64,000 nucleotides of DNA. Source: Amborella trichopoda (Eukaryota > Streptophyta > Magnoliopsida > Amborellales > Amborellaceae). A program made the translations under genes and the position numbers. Positions 11,451-24,056 of this stretch are shown here, in pieces. The DNA lies in contig NW_006497560.1 in the NCBI RefSeq assembly GCF_000471905.2, positions 1,865,659 through 1,929,658 on the forward strand. The letters are read 5' to 3'. Under the pieces are notes generated by a model that did no database searches, was not told the origin of the DNA, and saw only the letters and a list, made by a program, of their open reading frames with translations. The first letter of the stretch is position 1, and every line of letters begins with the position of its first letter.

Positions 11451-12216
11451 ATTTGGGCCGCTGAGAGCGTTGAAAACACCTCCGAGTGCAACTTCCAGCT
11501 TAGGCTGTCGAGCGCATTGAAAACACTGTCGAGCACATTGAAAACCCACCGAGCTCAACTTACAGCTCAAGCCGCCGAGCTCGCTGACAACCCGCTGAGC
11601 GTAACTTACAGCTCAGGCCACCGCACGCATTGAAAGCCTGCCCTGTGCACCACTCTATCTCTGTCGCACATGGCACCTCGATTCCTGAGCGCACTGCCTT
11701 GTGTCAGTATGGCCCTACATCGCCTGACATGTGTCACTGTTCGCATGTGCGAGCTGTGTTGTTTCAGTTATCCCCTCCTGCATGCAGGGTTTTTGCTTTC
11801 CTTGTCGAAAATTTCTGTGCCTAGCTAAAAAACCTTATACGGCTCACTCCCGAGTTTTCTCTTGCACTCCTCGGCACGTTCACTTTGCCATAAACCGCTC
11901 AAAATCCCTGCGTTCCTGTCAAAAAACCCACCAAGAGCATTCTCTTCCTCTTCCCAGTGCGTCCCTGTCGTCGAAAACCACTGCGGTGTTCACTGGAAAC
12001 CCCCTGTCGAAGCTTTTCCTCTCTTCTAGGCATGTTCCTTCTCTTAGAAAACCCTTATGAAACCTCCCCATCCATTGTGGGCTGTCTTCACTCGCTGACG
12101 AAGTTCTTTCACAGTCACTTGAGCTCTCTGTTCCCCCCGGGCTTCCCCTCTTTTGCCTTGCTGGGATTCTCATTGCTCATTGGAATTCCCTCTCCCACTG
12201 TTAAAACCATTATCTC

Positions 12217-12264
12217 TTTTTATCAAGGTAAAACGAAAAAGGGGTTTTACCCCCTTTTATATCA
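12217..12264 (+). promoter_or_regulatory. Conserved hairpin plus TATA cassette, fragment F
   Basis: A TTTTAT / GTAAAA stem (one G-U pair) with a CAAG loop, then GGGGTTTTACCCCC and a TTTTATAT box about 25 bases later. It is the same arrangement as in the 3' regions of B, C and D. Function is not established. Confidence 0.55.
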
Positions 12265-13139
12265 GGGGCTTCCCAAATTTACCTCTCACAATGTCGAAAT
12301 GACAGTTGAGTTCAAAAGACCAAGAGGTGATGGTCGGGCCGAGTCAGGTTTCGGCCTGACCCCATACCCGAATGTCAAACTTTAACCCAGCCCGTCATGC
12401 ACATGCTACTGAGTGCGTCTCCGAGCGAAGCCCGCTGTGCGCGACGCTCCGCCCCTCCTGTCGTGCGCATGCCACCGAGCGTGACCCTTTGTCACTCGCT
12501 ACCGTTGGCATTAACGACGAACGTTTCCTACTGTCGTGTGCGTCCTTCTGTCATGCGCACCTCGACAACTAGGCTGCCATGCATGCCCCCCGCTTCGACT
12601 GTCATGCGTGTCTGTCTTCCACAGACCGCCGCCGAGCACAACCCCTTCACCATCGGCACTCCCTTTCGATGTGCGCACACCTTTTGCATGCGTTTCCACA
12701 ATGGCCTTCCTTAGTCGGCCCTTGCGTGTGTGCGATGAAATGCCTCCTTCACCTCCACCCGACACAAATCCCTTCATGAGCCTATCACGGCACTCCATCC
12801 CTAGTAAAACCCTGAGTGAACCCACCTTCTACCTCGGCGAAGTCTCACCCATACCCCACTGAGTTTGCCATCCCACATTTTCACCCCATGGAGTGACAAT
12901 CATACCTCTTGTACCACATGAGTGGACCCATTTCAAACCCTCAATGTGTCTGCTTACACCTAACATCCCTCATTGGGTCACCTTGAACACCTGAACCCAC
13001 TACCTATAAATGGTCACAGCCATTTCAACCCCAGTGAGTTAGATCATCATCCTCAGACTCATTCCCCATGTAGTCTTAATCACTTCACATTCCCCAGTGA
13101 GTCCACCTACACTCATCATTTGTGACCCTAATTTATAGC

Positions 13140-13660
13140 ACACGTACTGGTCGCATGATGTTGAATTGCTTCGCACAACGGTCCATGCTACAAGACCTTA
13201 AACTGCATAGCGAAGGTCTAGTTACATGACCTTAAACTGTAGCACATGTCCTGGCCGCATGACGTTAAACTGCTGCGCACAATGGTCCAAGTTATATGAC
13301 TTTAAACTATAGAGCAAGTCCTGGCCGCATGATGTTAAACTGCTTCGCACAAAGGTCCACGTTGAACATCTGCAAACTGTAGTCATATCCAAGCCGCATG
13401 ACGTTAAACTACTTTGCACCATGGTCCAGTTGCAAGACCCTAAACTGCTTCGCACAACAGTCCAATTTCACGACCCTAAACTGTAGCACACATCCTGACC
13501 ACATGACATTAAACTTCTTTACACTATTGTCTAGTTCACCGACCCTAAACTGTAGCACGCGTCTTGGTCTTGTGACATTAAATTGCTTTGCGCAATGGTC
13601 TGAGCTATACGACCTCAAATTGTAGACAAGGTCCTGGTGTCATAACCTTAAAAACACCTC
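13140..13660 (+). repeat. CCTTAAACT tandem array, fragment F
   Basis: About fifteen units of roughly 33 bases. Two unit types alternate: one with GCATGACGTTAAACTGC followed by TTCGCACAATGGTCC, the other with TATGACCTTAAACTGTAG followed by GTCCTGGCC. This makes a ~66-base higher-order dimer. Open frames of about 75 codons on both strands follow the repeat and are not genes. Confidence 0.85.
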
Positions 13661-14129
13661 GACACACGTGTCCCTCCTCTACTGCACGCATGTCCTCTGC
13701 ATGCCCTTCTTTGCATGCCTCCCCAACAGCCCATCCGCACACACATTTACATACCACCTTCACTTCCTCCCTTGTGAGTTTATCCCCATTGCCTTCATAA
13801 ACTCACAACATTCCCTAGTGAGTCACACCCAAGCTCTCGAAGCCACGGTGAGCCATTCCACCATCCATACTCATCCTCAGCTAGTGGGTCACCCATTATC
13901 CATCTTCCATACAAACACCACCCATCATGCATAGACGGTCTAGTGCCATCTTCCCCAAGTGAGTCAATTCACCACCATACTCATTCTATGGCCTCCATAG
14001 ACCATCATCCATTACCATTCCGGTCCGTGCTGCAGGGCCTTAAACTGCATGGCCACGATCCAAGTTATATGACCTTAAATTGTAGCTCACATTTGGGCCG
14101 CATGACATTAAACTACTTCGCACAATGAT

Positions 14130-15465
14130 CAAGGCCAACAAAAAACCTGGCACGGTGGAGACCGGAAATGGTACCATTAGTCAAAGAGACGGACGGACAT
14201 GGTCATGAAACCATGAGTAAGAGTGTTCCATAAATAAAAATCGGGCACGGTGAAAACTCGAAAAGGGCACCGTGAGTAAAAATGGAAGAAGGACAAAGAT
14301 GACCATGAGGTCCAAGGTAAAAGAGGCCAATTAAAAGGAGGTTGATGAAACCATCCTTACGACACCGCTTCCCCCAGTTCAAGTGAAAACCCGCAAGGGT
14401 ACTTGGACTAATAAGCATGTTGATGCAGAGCTCGCCTCCATAGGAGGCTTCGGCCATCATTCCAAGAAAAATCCTCGGCACCAGAATGCCCTGCTATCGG
14501 GACCCAAAAGGAAGAGCTTCAAGAAAAATCCAACAGTCTGAGTCCGTTCATGAAAGGACACAGAATTCAGAACAATCGCCAAGACAACAAATCGGGCTTA
14601 CATGCTTAAAGTCCCCATTCTCATGAAGTCAAACAAAAACAAGAAAGCCACGATGACACGCCAAAGACGCTCCCAAAATCAAGAAACTGTCAAACCAGGT
14701 CAAAACCTACCACCGACAACCAGGGTGAAGCCTCCTCAAGGTTCCTGGTAACTATTTCTGTCTAAACATTTTAGATTGGTCACCAGACACCCCTGACTAG
14801 GCATAGTGATCCACACACCATTGAGGCCACCTCACCAAACCTTTCCCTGACTGACAGACTTAGACTTTATAGACAGGCCAACAAAAAGCCCCCAACAGGA
14901 TGGGGCCCACAGAGGTACCCAGCTTGTCAAAAGAAAACCTGGTATAGCAGCAAACAACACCCACCAAGCGCTCCTTGACACTCTATCTAAAGCCAATCTT
15001 CTGACATGGATGATGGGCCTTCCATGAGGGGTCCCTCACAAGAAGACATAAAAATCTGACTGATTTGGAAGAAAGCCCTTAAGCAAGGCCCCGACTGTCA
15101 GACAAACTTGAGTTATGACCAATTGGGTCTACAAGACCTTAAGTAAGGCCCCTAACTGTTGGAACAAAAAACAAAGTCTCTTAACATGGATGATGGGCCT
15201 TCTCAGAGGGGTCCCCCATCAGTAGCTCGAGTCTCTTTTACCCCATAAAGTCTCCACGTCTGAGTCTACAATCCCTTAAATAAGGCCCCCAAAAGTTAAA
15301 GCACCTTGGTCACCCCTCCAGGAAGCAACTTCGTACGAGTACCCCTTCGACGGTCATATTTATTCGGTGGCCAGAAAGTTTCTTTTTTAAGGCCGAAGGA
15401 CCAGTTTTGATTCTGAATGTTGTCTTTCTCGCTTCTCTCGAAGCACAACATTCAGTGGGATAAGC
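14130..15465 (+). repeat. Fragment F, polypurine-tract-proximal 3' region
   Basis: Non-coding. It opens with degenerate CATGGT..GAGTAAAAATGG blocks shared with B, C and D, then unique sequence. It includes a direct repeat near 15003 and 15183 (ACATGGATGATGGGCCTT), each copy followed by AGGGGTCCC and a CTTAA(G/A)(C/T)AAGGCCCC block. It ends in the polypurine tract. Confidence 0.65.
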
Positions 15466-17659
15466 TGTTTGAGGGTATTTTTCAACATGTGTATCTCCAA
15501 TGCGAATAAGGAGAGAGTAGTTTGTAACTTAGGCCCGCTGGTACCAAAATGGTTGCGGACCACGGAAGCAGTGGGTCAATAAACCCTGATTCAGAAGTGA
15601 AATTTTGTATAGTCTCAAAATTTCCCCAGAATGATCAGAAATGTGGATAAAGGTCTCCTAAGAACACTAACCAATTTTTGTCACGTTCCCATGACGTTAA
15701 GGCAGTGCAGATGCAGAAACAGTTTTGGAAAATCCTCCTCTTACGCTTTGGAAACATATCTTATAACTACATCCTTATCATCAAAGCATCAAATGACTGT
15801 GGGACCACTTCCATTGGATCCAAAATGTTTGGAAACCCCTAAGGACCATGTTTCAGCTTGATCGGAAGTTTCTGAACTAAGTTATGGCCAAATTACCCAA
15901 AACGGGTTGGTCACACACTATTACAGTGCACCCTCAATGAACCAATTTCCACTAATGGAATTTTTTTATTTTTTTTATTTCGGGCTCAACATTGAACACT
16001 CCTGTCTTCTTCATCTTGGGTCAGAATGAGCCCAAATTTTGGGAGCATGTTCATCTCATTGGCTCGAACGATTTGATAAGTCGCACACCACACGGTGTGA
16101 TCGAACCAAAAGAAAACATAGAGAGAAGAGTGTGATTTGAAACAAGGTTGCAAAATTTTCAGCAAGCGCATGCCTTGATCGAGCGGCCACATCACGACGC
16201 TCTCACTACGGATCGACCTGCAACCAGTCCCGTTGTGACCATAACGTCTAGGGCTTCACATGAGCCAAACGTCGCACGTGATGGATGGTCAGATTCACCG
16301 CACGACAAGGATAAATTTGATGCACTTGTCGGCCATCGAAAACCAATTTTTTTATCAAAATACCTAATTTGGAAAATGATCATTCGAGAACAAAATCGAG
16401 CAACGTTTGTTGAAAAATGCTCATGACAACATGTTCGTCAAAATACAATGAAGAAATCATGGGAAAACAACAAGAAACGGGCATGATCACGAATCAAAGA
16501 TTACACTTTCTTAGGATTTTCATACCTAGAGATCGTGGCCCAAAAAACCCGATCCATGGCTTGAAATGAGTATCAAAACGACCGTCTCCCCTAACCGATC
16601 AAAAAAGCAATAATCTTTTATCCAAACAGAGGCCAGAAAGATCGCGAACAAACCAAGAAAGATCGCAAGAGTTGCATGGCCATGACAGGGACTGAATTGA
16701 AATATTAAAAATTATGGGAGAGGGGCAAAATCATCATTTTACCCTTATTTTCTTATTTTTAAATAATTCATTTTAATGTTATTTTTAGTCAATTAGGTAA
16801 GAAATTGAGCATCCACCCATGTTTGGATTGAAATTCTATAAATACACGTGATGTGCACATGTAAAAAGGACCCCTTCGATTGAATAAAATTTTTGGTTTA
16901 TCTTCAAGTTTTTTGTCACATTTTGTTTTCCTTGGAGAGAGAAAGAGAGGAGAGAGAAAAGTTTGGTTGGTACCCCTAACCCCATTGAGGTAATCTTCTC
17001 TCCTCCTCTCTTTCTCTCTCCACTTCTCTTTCCTTTCTTCTTCTTCTCTTTCCTTTCTGGCTCCTCTTCTCTTTTGTTTCTCCCGCTTATCTTTCCTTTC
17101 TCTCTCCTCTTCTCTTTTCTTTCTCCCTTTTTTTCCCTTTCTTTCTCTTCTTCTTTCCATTCTCTCTCTTCTTCTTTCCTTCTTCCCCTTTTCTTCTCTC
17201 TACTCTCATAGGCTGCAGACTGAGTCGCCGGCCATGTCCTTCTTCCCCTTTTCTTCTCACCTCTCTTCTCTGCTCTCATGTGTGGCAAATTGAGGTGCCG
17301 CTCATGTTCTTCTTCTCTCTCCTCTACTTTCTTCTTCTTTGTCTCTCTCTCCGATATGAGGTGGCAGCATGGTCTCTATCCTACTTGCAGGCCTCGTTAG
17401 TGCCTCTACTCTCTTCTTCTCAGTCAGTCTGTTTCCTTTATGAGATAGCAGCGTGAGCCCTACCCTACTAACGAGCCTCGTTGCTGCCTCTACTCGCTTC
17501 TTCTCTGTCTCTCTGTCTCGTTTGTGAGATGACATCATGGCCCTTACCCCTATTAGCAAGCCTCGTCGCTGCCTCTACTCTCTTCTTCTCTATCTCTTTC
17601 TCTTTTCTCTGTGAGGTGGCAACATGGGCCCTACCCTATTGGTGGGCCTCGTTGCTGCC
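15466..17659 (+). repeat. Fragment F 3' LTR, truncated in U5
   Basis: Starts TGTTTGAGGGTATTTTTCAA, directly after a polypurine tract. It contains a TATA box TATAAATA (16837-16844), a CT-rich tract (16930-17215) and a U5 tandem repeat, and stops where B's LTR starts at 17660. The remaining U5 would be expected beyond B's lost right end and is not seen in the window. Confidence 0.75.
17357..17659 (+). repeat. ~84-bp tandem repeat in U5 of fragment F
   Basis: Four units beginning TGAG(G/A)T(G/A)... at 17357, 17441, 17524 and 17612 (periods 84, 83, 88). Each holds a CCTAC..GCCTCGTTGCTGCC segment and then a CT-rich stretch. Two shorter related units lie at about 17220 and 17292. The repeat is unrelated in sequence to the 45-bp hairpin units at the same LTR position in A, B and C. 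Confidence 0.8.
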
Positions 17660-20600
17660 TGGTTAGGTGCCTCGATCTCGCACTCCAAATCCTTTGGAGG
17701 ATCGAGCGACAGGCATCTCAGGTTTCGAGAGAAGACCCGGGCGTTTTTGAGATCGCTCTCTCAAGAACCTCATTCGAGAACAGGGGCAGGTGTTACCAAC
17801 TGGTGAGAGAGGAATTTAAGGAGGGTTCGGGACTTACACGGGCTGGCTCTTGTGGGTGCCCTCTTAGATCATGAAGAAAGCCCCCCAGTAATAAAACTCG
17901 TTCGAAATCGCCTCTCTAGGCTTGTATTCTTATGTTTTTTACAATCGTACACATATGGCAATGGTTATAAGATAGGTGGGACAAACCTCACCCTTTCCCT
18001 CTTTGATGAATGTACACAAGCATGCGCATTAAAAAATAAAAATAAGAGAAGAGAGACGGGGGAGATAAGAATTCGACTGAGCAAGAGACCAGAGCGACGA
18101 CTAGGCTGGTGAATAGTTGGCTGACGTGGTAGTAAAATAGGCTCGATAACTAAGATTGGGTCACATGATTACTACTAGACGTCATTACCAGTATCGACTA
18201 GCTAGGCACGATGTTTAGTCTGTCGTAGCAATAAAGCAGGCCAAGTAATCTTGGCACAACGACATTATGACTAGACAACAGGACTACCATGAGAGGCTGA
18301 CCTCGATCCCCTTTAGTCGAATGAAAAAATAACAGAATAATGGTTATGAGGCAAGAATAAGAAATGAAATAAGAGAAGACCATGAAAGGTGAGAGAGTAA
18401 AAAATGGAGATGGGAGGAAGACGCAGTCGACACTAGGCATTGCTGACTGTGTTAAAAGGAAGAGAGAGAAAATGCAGTCGACGTTGAACTTCACTGATTG
18501 TGTTATATAGAGGAGAAGAGAGAGAAGATGCAATCGACACTAGGCTTCACCGACTGAGCCAAAAGATAAGAGAGAAGATGCAATCAACGCTAAGCTTCTC
18601 CGACTATGACAGAAGAAGAGAAAAGAAAACGAAGTCAGCGATAGGCTTCATTGGCTGTGACAGAAGAAGCGAGAGAAAATGAAATCAGTGCTAGGCTTCA
18701 CAAATGTGTCAAAACAAGACAGAGAAAATTCAGTTAACACTAGGCTTCACTGACTGTGTCAGAAGAGGAGAGAGAAAATATAGTCGGTCTTAGGCTTTAT
18801 CGACTGTGATAGAAGAAGAGAGAAGATGATGCAATCGATGCTAGGCTTCGCCAACTGTGACAGACGAGAAGAGAGAAGATGCAGTCAGTGCTAGGCACCA
18901 ACTGTGTCAAAAGAAGAGAGCAGATGACACAGTCGGCACTAGGCTTCACCGACTGTGACAGAAGAGAAGAGAGAAGACGCAGTCGGTGCTAGGCTTCACC
19001 GACTGTGTCAGAAGAAGAGAGAAAACGTAATCGGCACTAGGCTTTGCCGACTGTGTCAAAAGAGAAGAGAGAAAATGAAATCGATGTTAGGCTGTGTCGA
19101 CTGTGTTAGAGGAAGAGAAAAAATGCAGTCGATGCTAGGCTACAGAAGAGAAGGAGAGAGAAATCCAGCCTGCGCTAGGCTTCACCGACTATAACAGATG
19201 AAAAACCAACGGAGATAAGGATGAGAAGAAGAGAGAGAAAGAGATAGAGATAAGTAGAAGAGAGAGAAATAGATAAAGATGAGAAGAGAAATAGATAAAG
19301 ATGAGAAGAAGAAAGATAGAGACGAGATGGAGATAGAGACAAGAAGGGGGGAGGAGAGAGAAAGAGATAGATATGAGAAGAGGAAGGAGAGAGAAAAAGA
19401 TAGATATGAGAAGTGTAAGGAGAGAGAAAGAAGGGAGGAGAGAGAAAGTTACCTACTCGAAAGGTACTAACCCCTTTCATTTCTCTCCTTTCTCTCTCTC
19501 CAAGACATACTCGAGAACTTAAGCAAGAATGGAAATCTTATTGAATATTTGAAAAATAAACCGAAGTCTTTACAATTTAGCTTTGCATGTTTATATAGAA
19601 TTGGGATAGAACATGGGTGTATGCTCAAAAAATACCTAGAATTGAAGATAATTACAATTTAACTAAATTTAAAGAAATTCTAAAATGGATGAAAAATGAT
19701 CGTTTTGCTCTTGCGTAACTATGAATGCAATTCCCGACAGTCCCTGCTGCTGCTTGAGAACTTACGTGATCTTTTGTGGCAGACCCGGGGTCGTTCTTAT
19801 GCCCGTCTGATCGAAAGATTATTATTTTATTATAGGGCTCGACATGGTGATCCTTTTAATACCAACTTCGAGCCATGAATCATGTCTTTGAGCCATGATA
19901 ATGAGACTTGAAATTTGCTTGAATCTTGAAAACTTCAGATCGACTATGTGCTCATTCCTTGATGTTTCTTTGTGACTTCTTCATTGAATCACACTGAGCA
20001 TGTCGTCATGATCATGCTGCAACAAACGTAGCTTGATTTCGTATCCAGATGAATATTTTGTCGTCCTGAGTTTTTGACCGGAGTCTTGAAATTCGACGGT
20101 CGAAATTTACAACAGCTTTGACGCCTTCATGTGTAAAATCCAACCATTCATAGTACGTGAGGTTCAGACAACAAGTAGCCTCGGACCTCACATACATAAA
20201 GCAATTGGTTTCGTGTCGATCGGGTATGCGAGCATCAGTACTTGGCTGCTTGAACGAGGTGTACTGCTGCAGAATTTCTGCAACTTCCTTCGTGGATCAT
20301 TGATTTTCATTTAGTTTTTGTCTCTGCTCGGGTGGCGTCACGGGGCGTACCACATATCGAATTGCTCGTCTTGATGAGCCGAACACGTTCACAAAATGTG
20401 AGCACGATCCGACTTGGAACGAGTGAGATATAGTCCCCGAAAGTGGCTGCTCATTACTGCAAAAAACAGCAACCTTTAATGGTATTTTGATGCAGAGAGG
20501 CAGCACAGGAATAGTGTGCATCCTACCCCTTTTTGGTATTTCACCTATACCTTTGTCTTAAAGTGCTTGATTAAGCCGAAACTTGACCCATAGGGATTTT

Positions 20601-20902
20601 TCGACTGTGTCAAATCTAATGGCGGTGGTCCCATAGCTATTTGATGCACCAAAAGTATGGCTCTAGTTACAGGGTCCATTTCAGGGTGCTAGAGACCAAT
20701 TTCGCTGAAATGTTTTTTTTGTGTTCATTGCCTTAGACATGTCTGACCGAAATGAAACTTGGTAGGTGGTACTTTGAAGTACTGATGAAGATCTTGAACA
20801 ATTCTGGGGCAATTGTGAGACTGTCGGAATTTCCACTATTTTGTAGGCTTTATTGACCTACTTTCTATTAGGGACTAAGATGGTGAAAAATATGTTCAAA
20901 TA
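17660..20902 (-). repeat. Element B 3' LTR (3.24 kb)
   Basis: Opens TGGTTAGGTG and closes ..GTTCAAATA on the plus strand, then a polypurine-tract remnant (GTTTACCCC). It contains a TATA box (TATATAA on the minus strand, 19591-19597), a GA-rich tract (19195-19500) and the largest hairpin array in the window. It is longer than the A and C LTRs mainly because of that array. Confidence 0.88.
18420..19195 (-). repeat. U5 hairpin array of B, about 16-17 units
   Basis: Units of about 45 bases built as GTCGGTG-CTAGGCTT-CACCGAC plus a GTGTCAGAAGAAGAGAGAA spacer. Near 18975 the stem is nine perfect pairs (CAGTCGGTG/CACCGACTG). Other units show wobble pairs or one or two mismatches. The stem sequence (GTCGG) differs from the AACCGG type common in A and C. 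Confidence 0.87.
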
Positions 20903-22394
20903 GTTTACCCCACCAAATGTTATGATTCAAGAGCAGCAAGAAGGATAATCATTTGAAAAGTTTCCTTTGGCTTTTACTTTTTTCCTTCCTAGCCACAGGA
21001 CCATGTGATCGCCATGGAGATTCACGTAATGGTGTAACTAGGATGCTCAGACTTAGGGATGCATTGTTCACGGGTCCATCCGTGGATACCTTAGAGGGAG
21101 ACAAGAATTTTTTGAGGTATCTTGTCGAAGTCCTCACTCTCATGTGGACTATTTGTGATTCTGAAGCTGAGGATTTTATACGGACCTCTTCACTCAGAAT
21201 CAGGCCCGTCTAGCTATCGAGTACCATTTAGAAGGGCATTGTTCCCATTTGGTCTAGGTTCATTTGTTTGCTTTTGGTCTGCATTGTTTGCTGCTACACC
21301 GGGTTTTCTTTTGACAATCAGAGTACCACTGTAGGTCTCATCTATCGAGTTTAGTCGGGGGCATGTTTATTAGCCGATTCCAAAGGTCTGGTCGTGGCGC
21401 TTGGCAAGCTGAAGTCTTTGGCAGGTTTCGCCCTGGCTTTGCAAGTTTCTTGCCTTTGTAATAGTTGTTTCTAGAGTATGTTTGTGACCTTGTGGGAATA
21501 ATGTTCTTCGTCATGAGACTTGTCTTGCCGTCTTGGTGAGTCTTCTGTCTTTCGAGTCCTTTTTAAAACTGGGCTCAGGTTGTCAGAATCGTTTCCTTGA
21601 AGCTCGTATTTTTTGATTCCTGACATTGTAACACCCGAGATTTTTCTTTGAGTGAGGGCTGAAGTCGCCTGTTGAGGTGAACGCTGCATCAATCTGTTTA
21701 TTGGTCCAAGTGTCCATTACAAATTTTCACTTGACCTTGGGTAGTGGCACCATAGAGACGGTTTTCATCAACTTCTTTTTATTTTGAGGCTCCTTTACCC
21801 ATGACCTTTCGGCCATGTCCACCCTTTTCATCCATTTTTACTCACAATTCCCTTTCGGGTTTTCACCGTGCCCAGGCTTTCATTTTCACGGAACTCTTTT
21901 ACGCTTGGTTTCATGACCATGCTCGTTAGTCATTTTTACTCATGGCATTCCCTTGTTAAGGTATACACCATTCCCATTATTTTATCTTTTTTTTTTTTGT
22001 GAAGGCATGTTTGAGGTCATGCCTCTAGGACCTGTACGAAACAATTTAACGTCATGCGGCCATGACATACAATATGGTTTAAGGTCATATAGCTGGATCG
22101 TAATGGTGATGAATGGTTTAAGGTTTAAGGTCTACCTATGAAAGATAGACGATGTATGAAATGTGAGTGGACGATGGTGACCCACTAACTTACAATGAGT
22201 ATGGATGGTAGGAGGGTTTGCCATTTTGTGAGCGCAAGTGAGACTCATTGGGGAAAGAGATATGGTGATGAATGAATGGACACACTGGGGAGGTGATGAA
22301 TGTGACATTCACACACTAACGGGTAGGTTAGGGAAGGCATGCATGAAAGTGCATGTAAAGGTGTGTGTGCATATGTGGGGGCAAGTTTTTAAAG

Positions 22395-23100
22395 GTCATG
22401 CCTCTGGGACCTCTGCAGAACATGTTATCATCATGCAGCTAGAACGTGCACTATGGTTTAAGGTCATATAGCAGGACTGTGGGTATGTAGTTTAAAGTCA
22501 TACTATTAGGACCGTGCAGTTTAAGGTCGTGCAACTAGACCTTTGCTACTATTTAAGGTCATATAGTTTGGACCGTGGTTATGCAGTTTAAAGTCATACA
22601 ACTAGGATCGTGCAGTTTAAAGTCGTGCAACTAGACCTCCACTATAATTTAAGGTCATATAGTTTGGACCGTGGTTATGTAGTTTAGAGTCATACAACTA
22701 GGACCATGCAGTTTAAGGTCATACAACTAGACCAAGGTTGTGTAGTTTAGGGTCTTGCAGCGTGGACCGAGGCTATGCAGCTTAGGGTCTTACAACACAG
22801 ACCGAGGCTGTGTAGTTTAGGGTCTTGCAGCATGGACTGACGTTGTATATTTTAGGGTCTTACAGCACGGACTGAGGCTTGGGCAGTTTCGGGTCTTGCA
22901 GCATGGATCGAGGCAATGCAATTTAGGGTCTTGCAGCATGGATTGAGGTTTGGGCAGTTTAGAGTCTTGCAGCACGAACCGAGGCTGTGCAGTTTAGGGT
23001 CTTGTAGCATGGACTGAGGCTTACGCAGTTTAGGGTCTTGTAGCATGGACCGAGGCTTGGGCAGTTTAGGGTCTTGTAGCATGGACCGAGGCATAAGTCG
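22395..23100 (-). repeat. CCTTAAACT / CCCTAAACT array, element B
   Basis: About twenty units. The LTR-proximal half has units like TTTAAGGTCATACAACTAG. The half at 22740-23095 is homogenised to a 35-36 base unit, GCAGTTTAGGGTCTTGCAGC plus ATGGACCGAGGCTTGG, repeated about ten times. The internal homogenisation suggests recent local amplification. Confidence 0.87.
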
Positions 23101-23149
23101 CCATGTAGGTGGAGCTCCATGGGGAATTGATATGTGGAAGGCAATCTAG

Positions 23150-23580
23150 ATCCCTGGGGAGAAAATTGTTAAGACCATTCACAAACTGAGGGCTCAGATG
23201 GAAATGGTGACCCGACGAAGGATGGCAAACAGAAGCGGACTTCACTGGGGATTAGGGGGGCAAGCCTGGCTCCCTGGGGTGAAAGATGAGACTCTATGGA
23301 GAATTAGCTTATGATAGGTAACCCGACTCCCTGGGGATAAGATTGCTTGGTGTGAATGACCCACTAGGGATTGAAGAGATAAGAATGACCCTAACTTCAT
23401 TGGGGATAATGGGCTACAGTATGGGTGTGACTCCTATTGGGATGAGGGATAGTGACCTGCTCCTGACTTCATTGGGGATGATAGATCATGGCCTAGGTGC
23501 AACTCCACTGGGGATGACAGGTCACGACTTGGGTGCAACGGCCCGGGTGCAACTCCACAGGGGATGACAGGACACACAAG
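23150..23580 (-). repeat. CTGGGGAT-type degenerate array, element B
   Basis: Blocks with the core ACTCCACTGGGGATGACAGG or close variants recur every 30-45 bases. Equivalent blocks (ATCCCCAGTGGGGTTGCAT type in element sense) lie at 42205-42490 in C, 12840-13110 in F and 58740-59180 in D, always just before the CCTTAAACT array. Confidence 0.75.
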
Positions 23581-23589
23581 GCTTCAACT

Positions 23590-23890
23590 TGAAAGAGGCA
23601 TTAATAGACAGGTTGAAATACAGCCGGCGTCAAGTGTAGCAATAATTATTTCTTGCAAGTGTTCAACCGGCCCTGAATTTTTTAAAACACAACCGGCGTT
23701 GGGTTGTTAGAATTCAACTGGCACTGTGAACGAGTCGTGACGTTGTTTGAACACAATCGACGCTAAGTAAACCGGCACTAAGGTCGTTTGAAGTTCACTC
23801 GACGCGAAGTCAACCGACGTTAGGGTTGTTTGGAATTCACCTGGTGCTATGTCAATTCAACCGAGTAGTCGGCGCTGGGTATGGATTGAT
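23590..23890 (-). repeat. GCGCCGGTTG core array, element B
   Basis: About six units of 35-45 bases with CAACCGGCGTTGGG or CAACCGGCACTAAGG cores and a TTGTTTGAA spacer. It is the inverted counterpart of 41795-42180 in C. The same core is used in the U5 array. Confidence 0.8.
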
Positions 23891-24001
23891 GAAAGTTACC
23901 TCGAGCCTCGAGTCAAAGCCTGACCCGGCTCATCGCCACTTAGCTTCCCTTGGATGCGGCTGAGATTCCCAATTTGTGAGGGGTATTCGAGGGTAGTGTG
24001 G

Positions 24002-24056
24002 TCTATATAAGGGGATAAAATCCCCTTTTCTTTACTTTTCACCACGGGTAAAAATT
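24002..24056 (-). promoter_or_regulatory. Conserved hairpin plus TATA cassette, element B
   Basis: On the minus strand: a TTTTAC / GTGAAA stem (one wobble) at 24035-24054, an A-rich link, GGGGATTTTATCCCC, then CTTATATAG (24003-24010). Same order and spacing as in C, D and F. Confidence 0.6.

Larger units (their letters stand above)
11455..17659 (+). mobile_element. Fragment F: 3' region and truncated 3' LTR of a Tat-type element
   Basis: Plus-strand remnant lacking gag and pol. In order it holds a GAGCGC-type array (11455-11640), a hairpin plus TATA cassette (12217-12264), a second array (12375-12660), a CCCCAGTGAG-type array (12840-13110), a CCTTAAACT array (13140-13660), a shorter run of it (14025-14130), GAGTAAAAATGG blocks (14150-14310), a polypurine tract (GTGGGATAAGC, 15455-15465) and the LTR. 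Its LTR ends inside U5 where element B begins (5 bases before B: CTGCC), so B inserted into F. The sequence is a subfamily distinct from A/B/C and from D. Confidence 0.75.

Noticed and set aside
12397-12862. Several overlapping frames of 104-108 codons rich in Cys, Pro and His
   Set aside because: GC-rich array in the 3' region of F, open on both strands; composition follows the repeats.
15466-17659. F's LTR as a solo LTR
   Set aside because: It is preceded by a polypurine tract and a full 3' region and it ends inside U5 at B, so it is a truncated 3' LTR.
22740-23095. TTTAGGG motifs suggesting interstitial telomere repeats
   Set aside because: TTTAGGG occurs once per 35-bp unit and not in a 7-bp tandem; it comes from the CCTTAAACT unit by a few changes.
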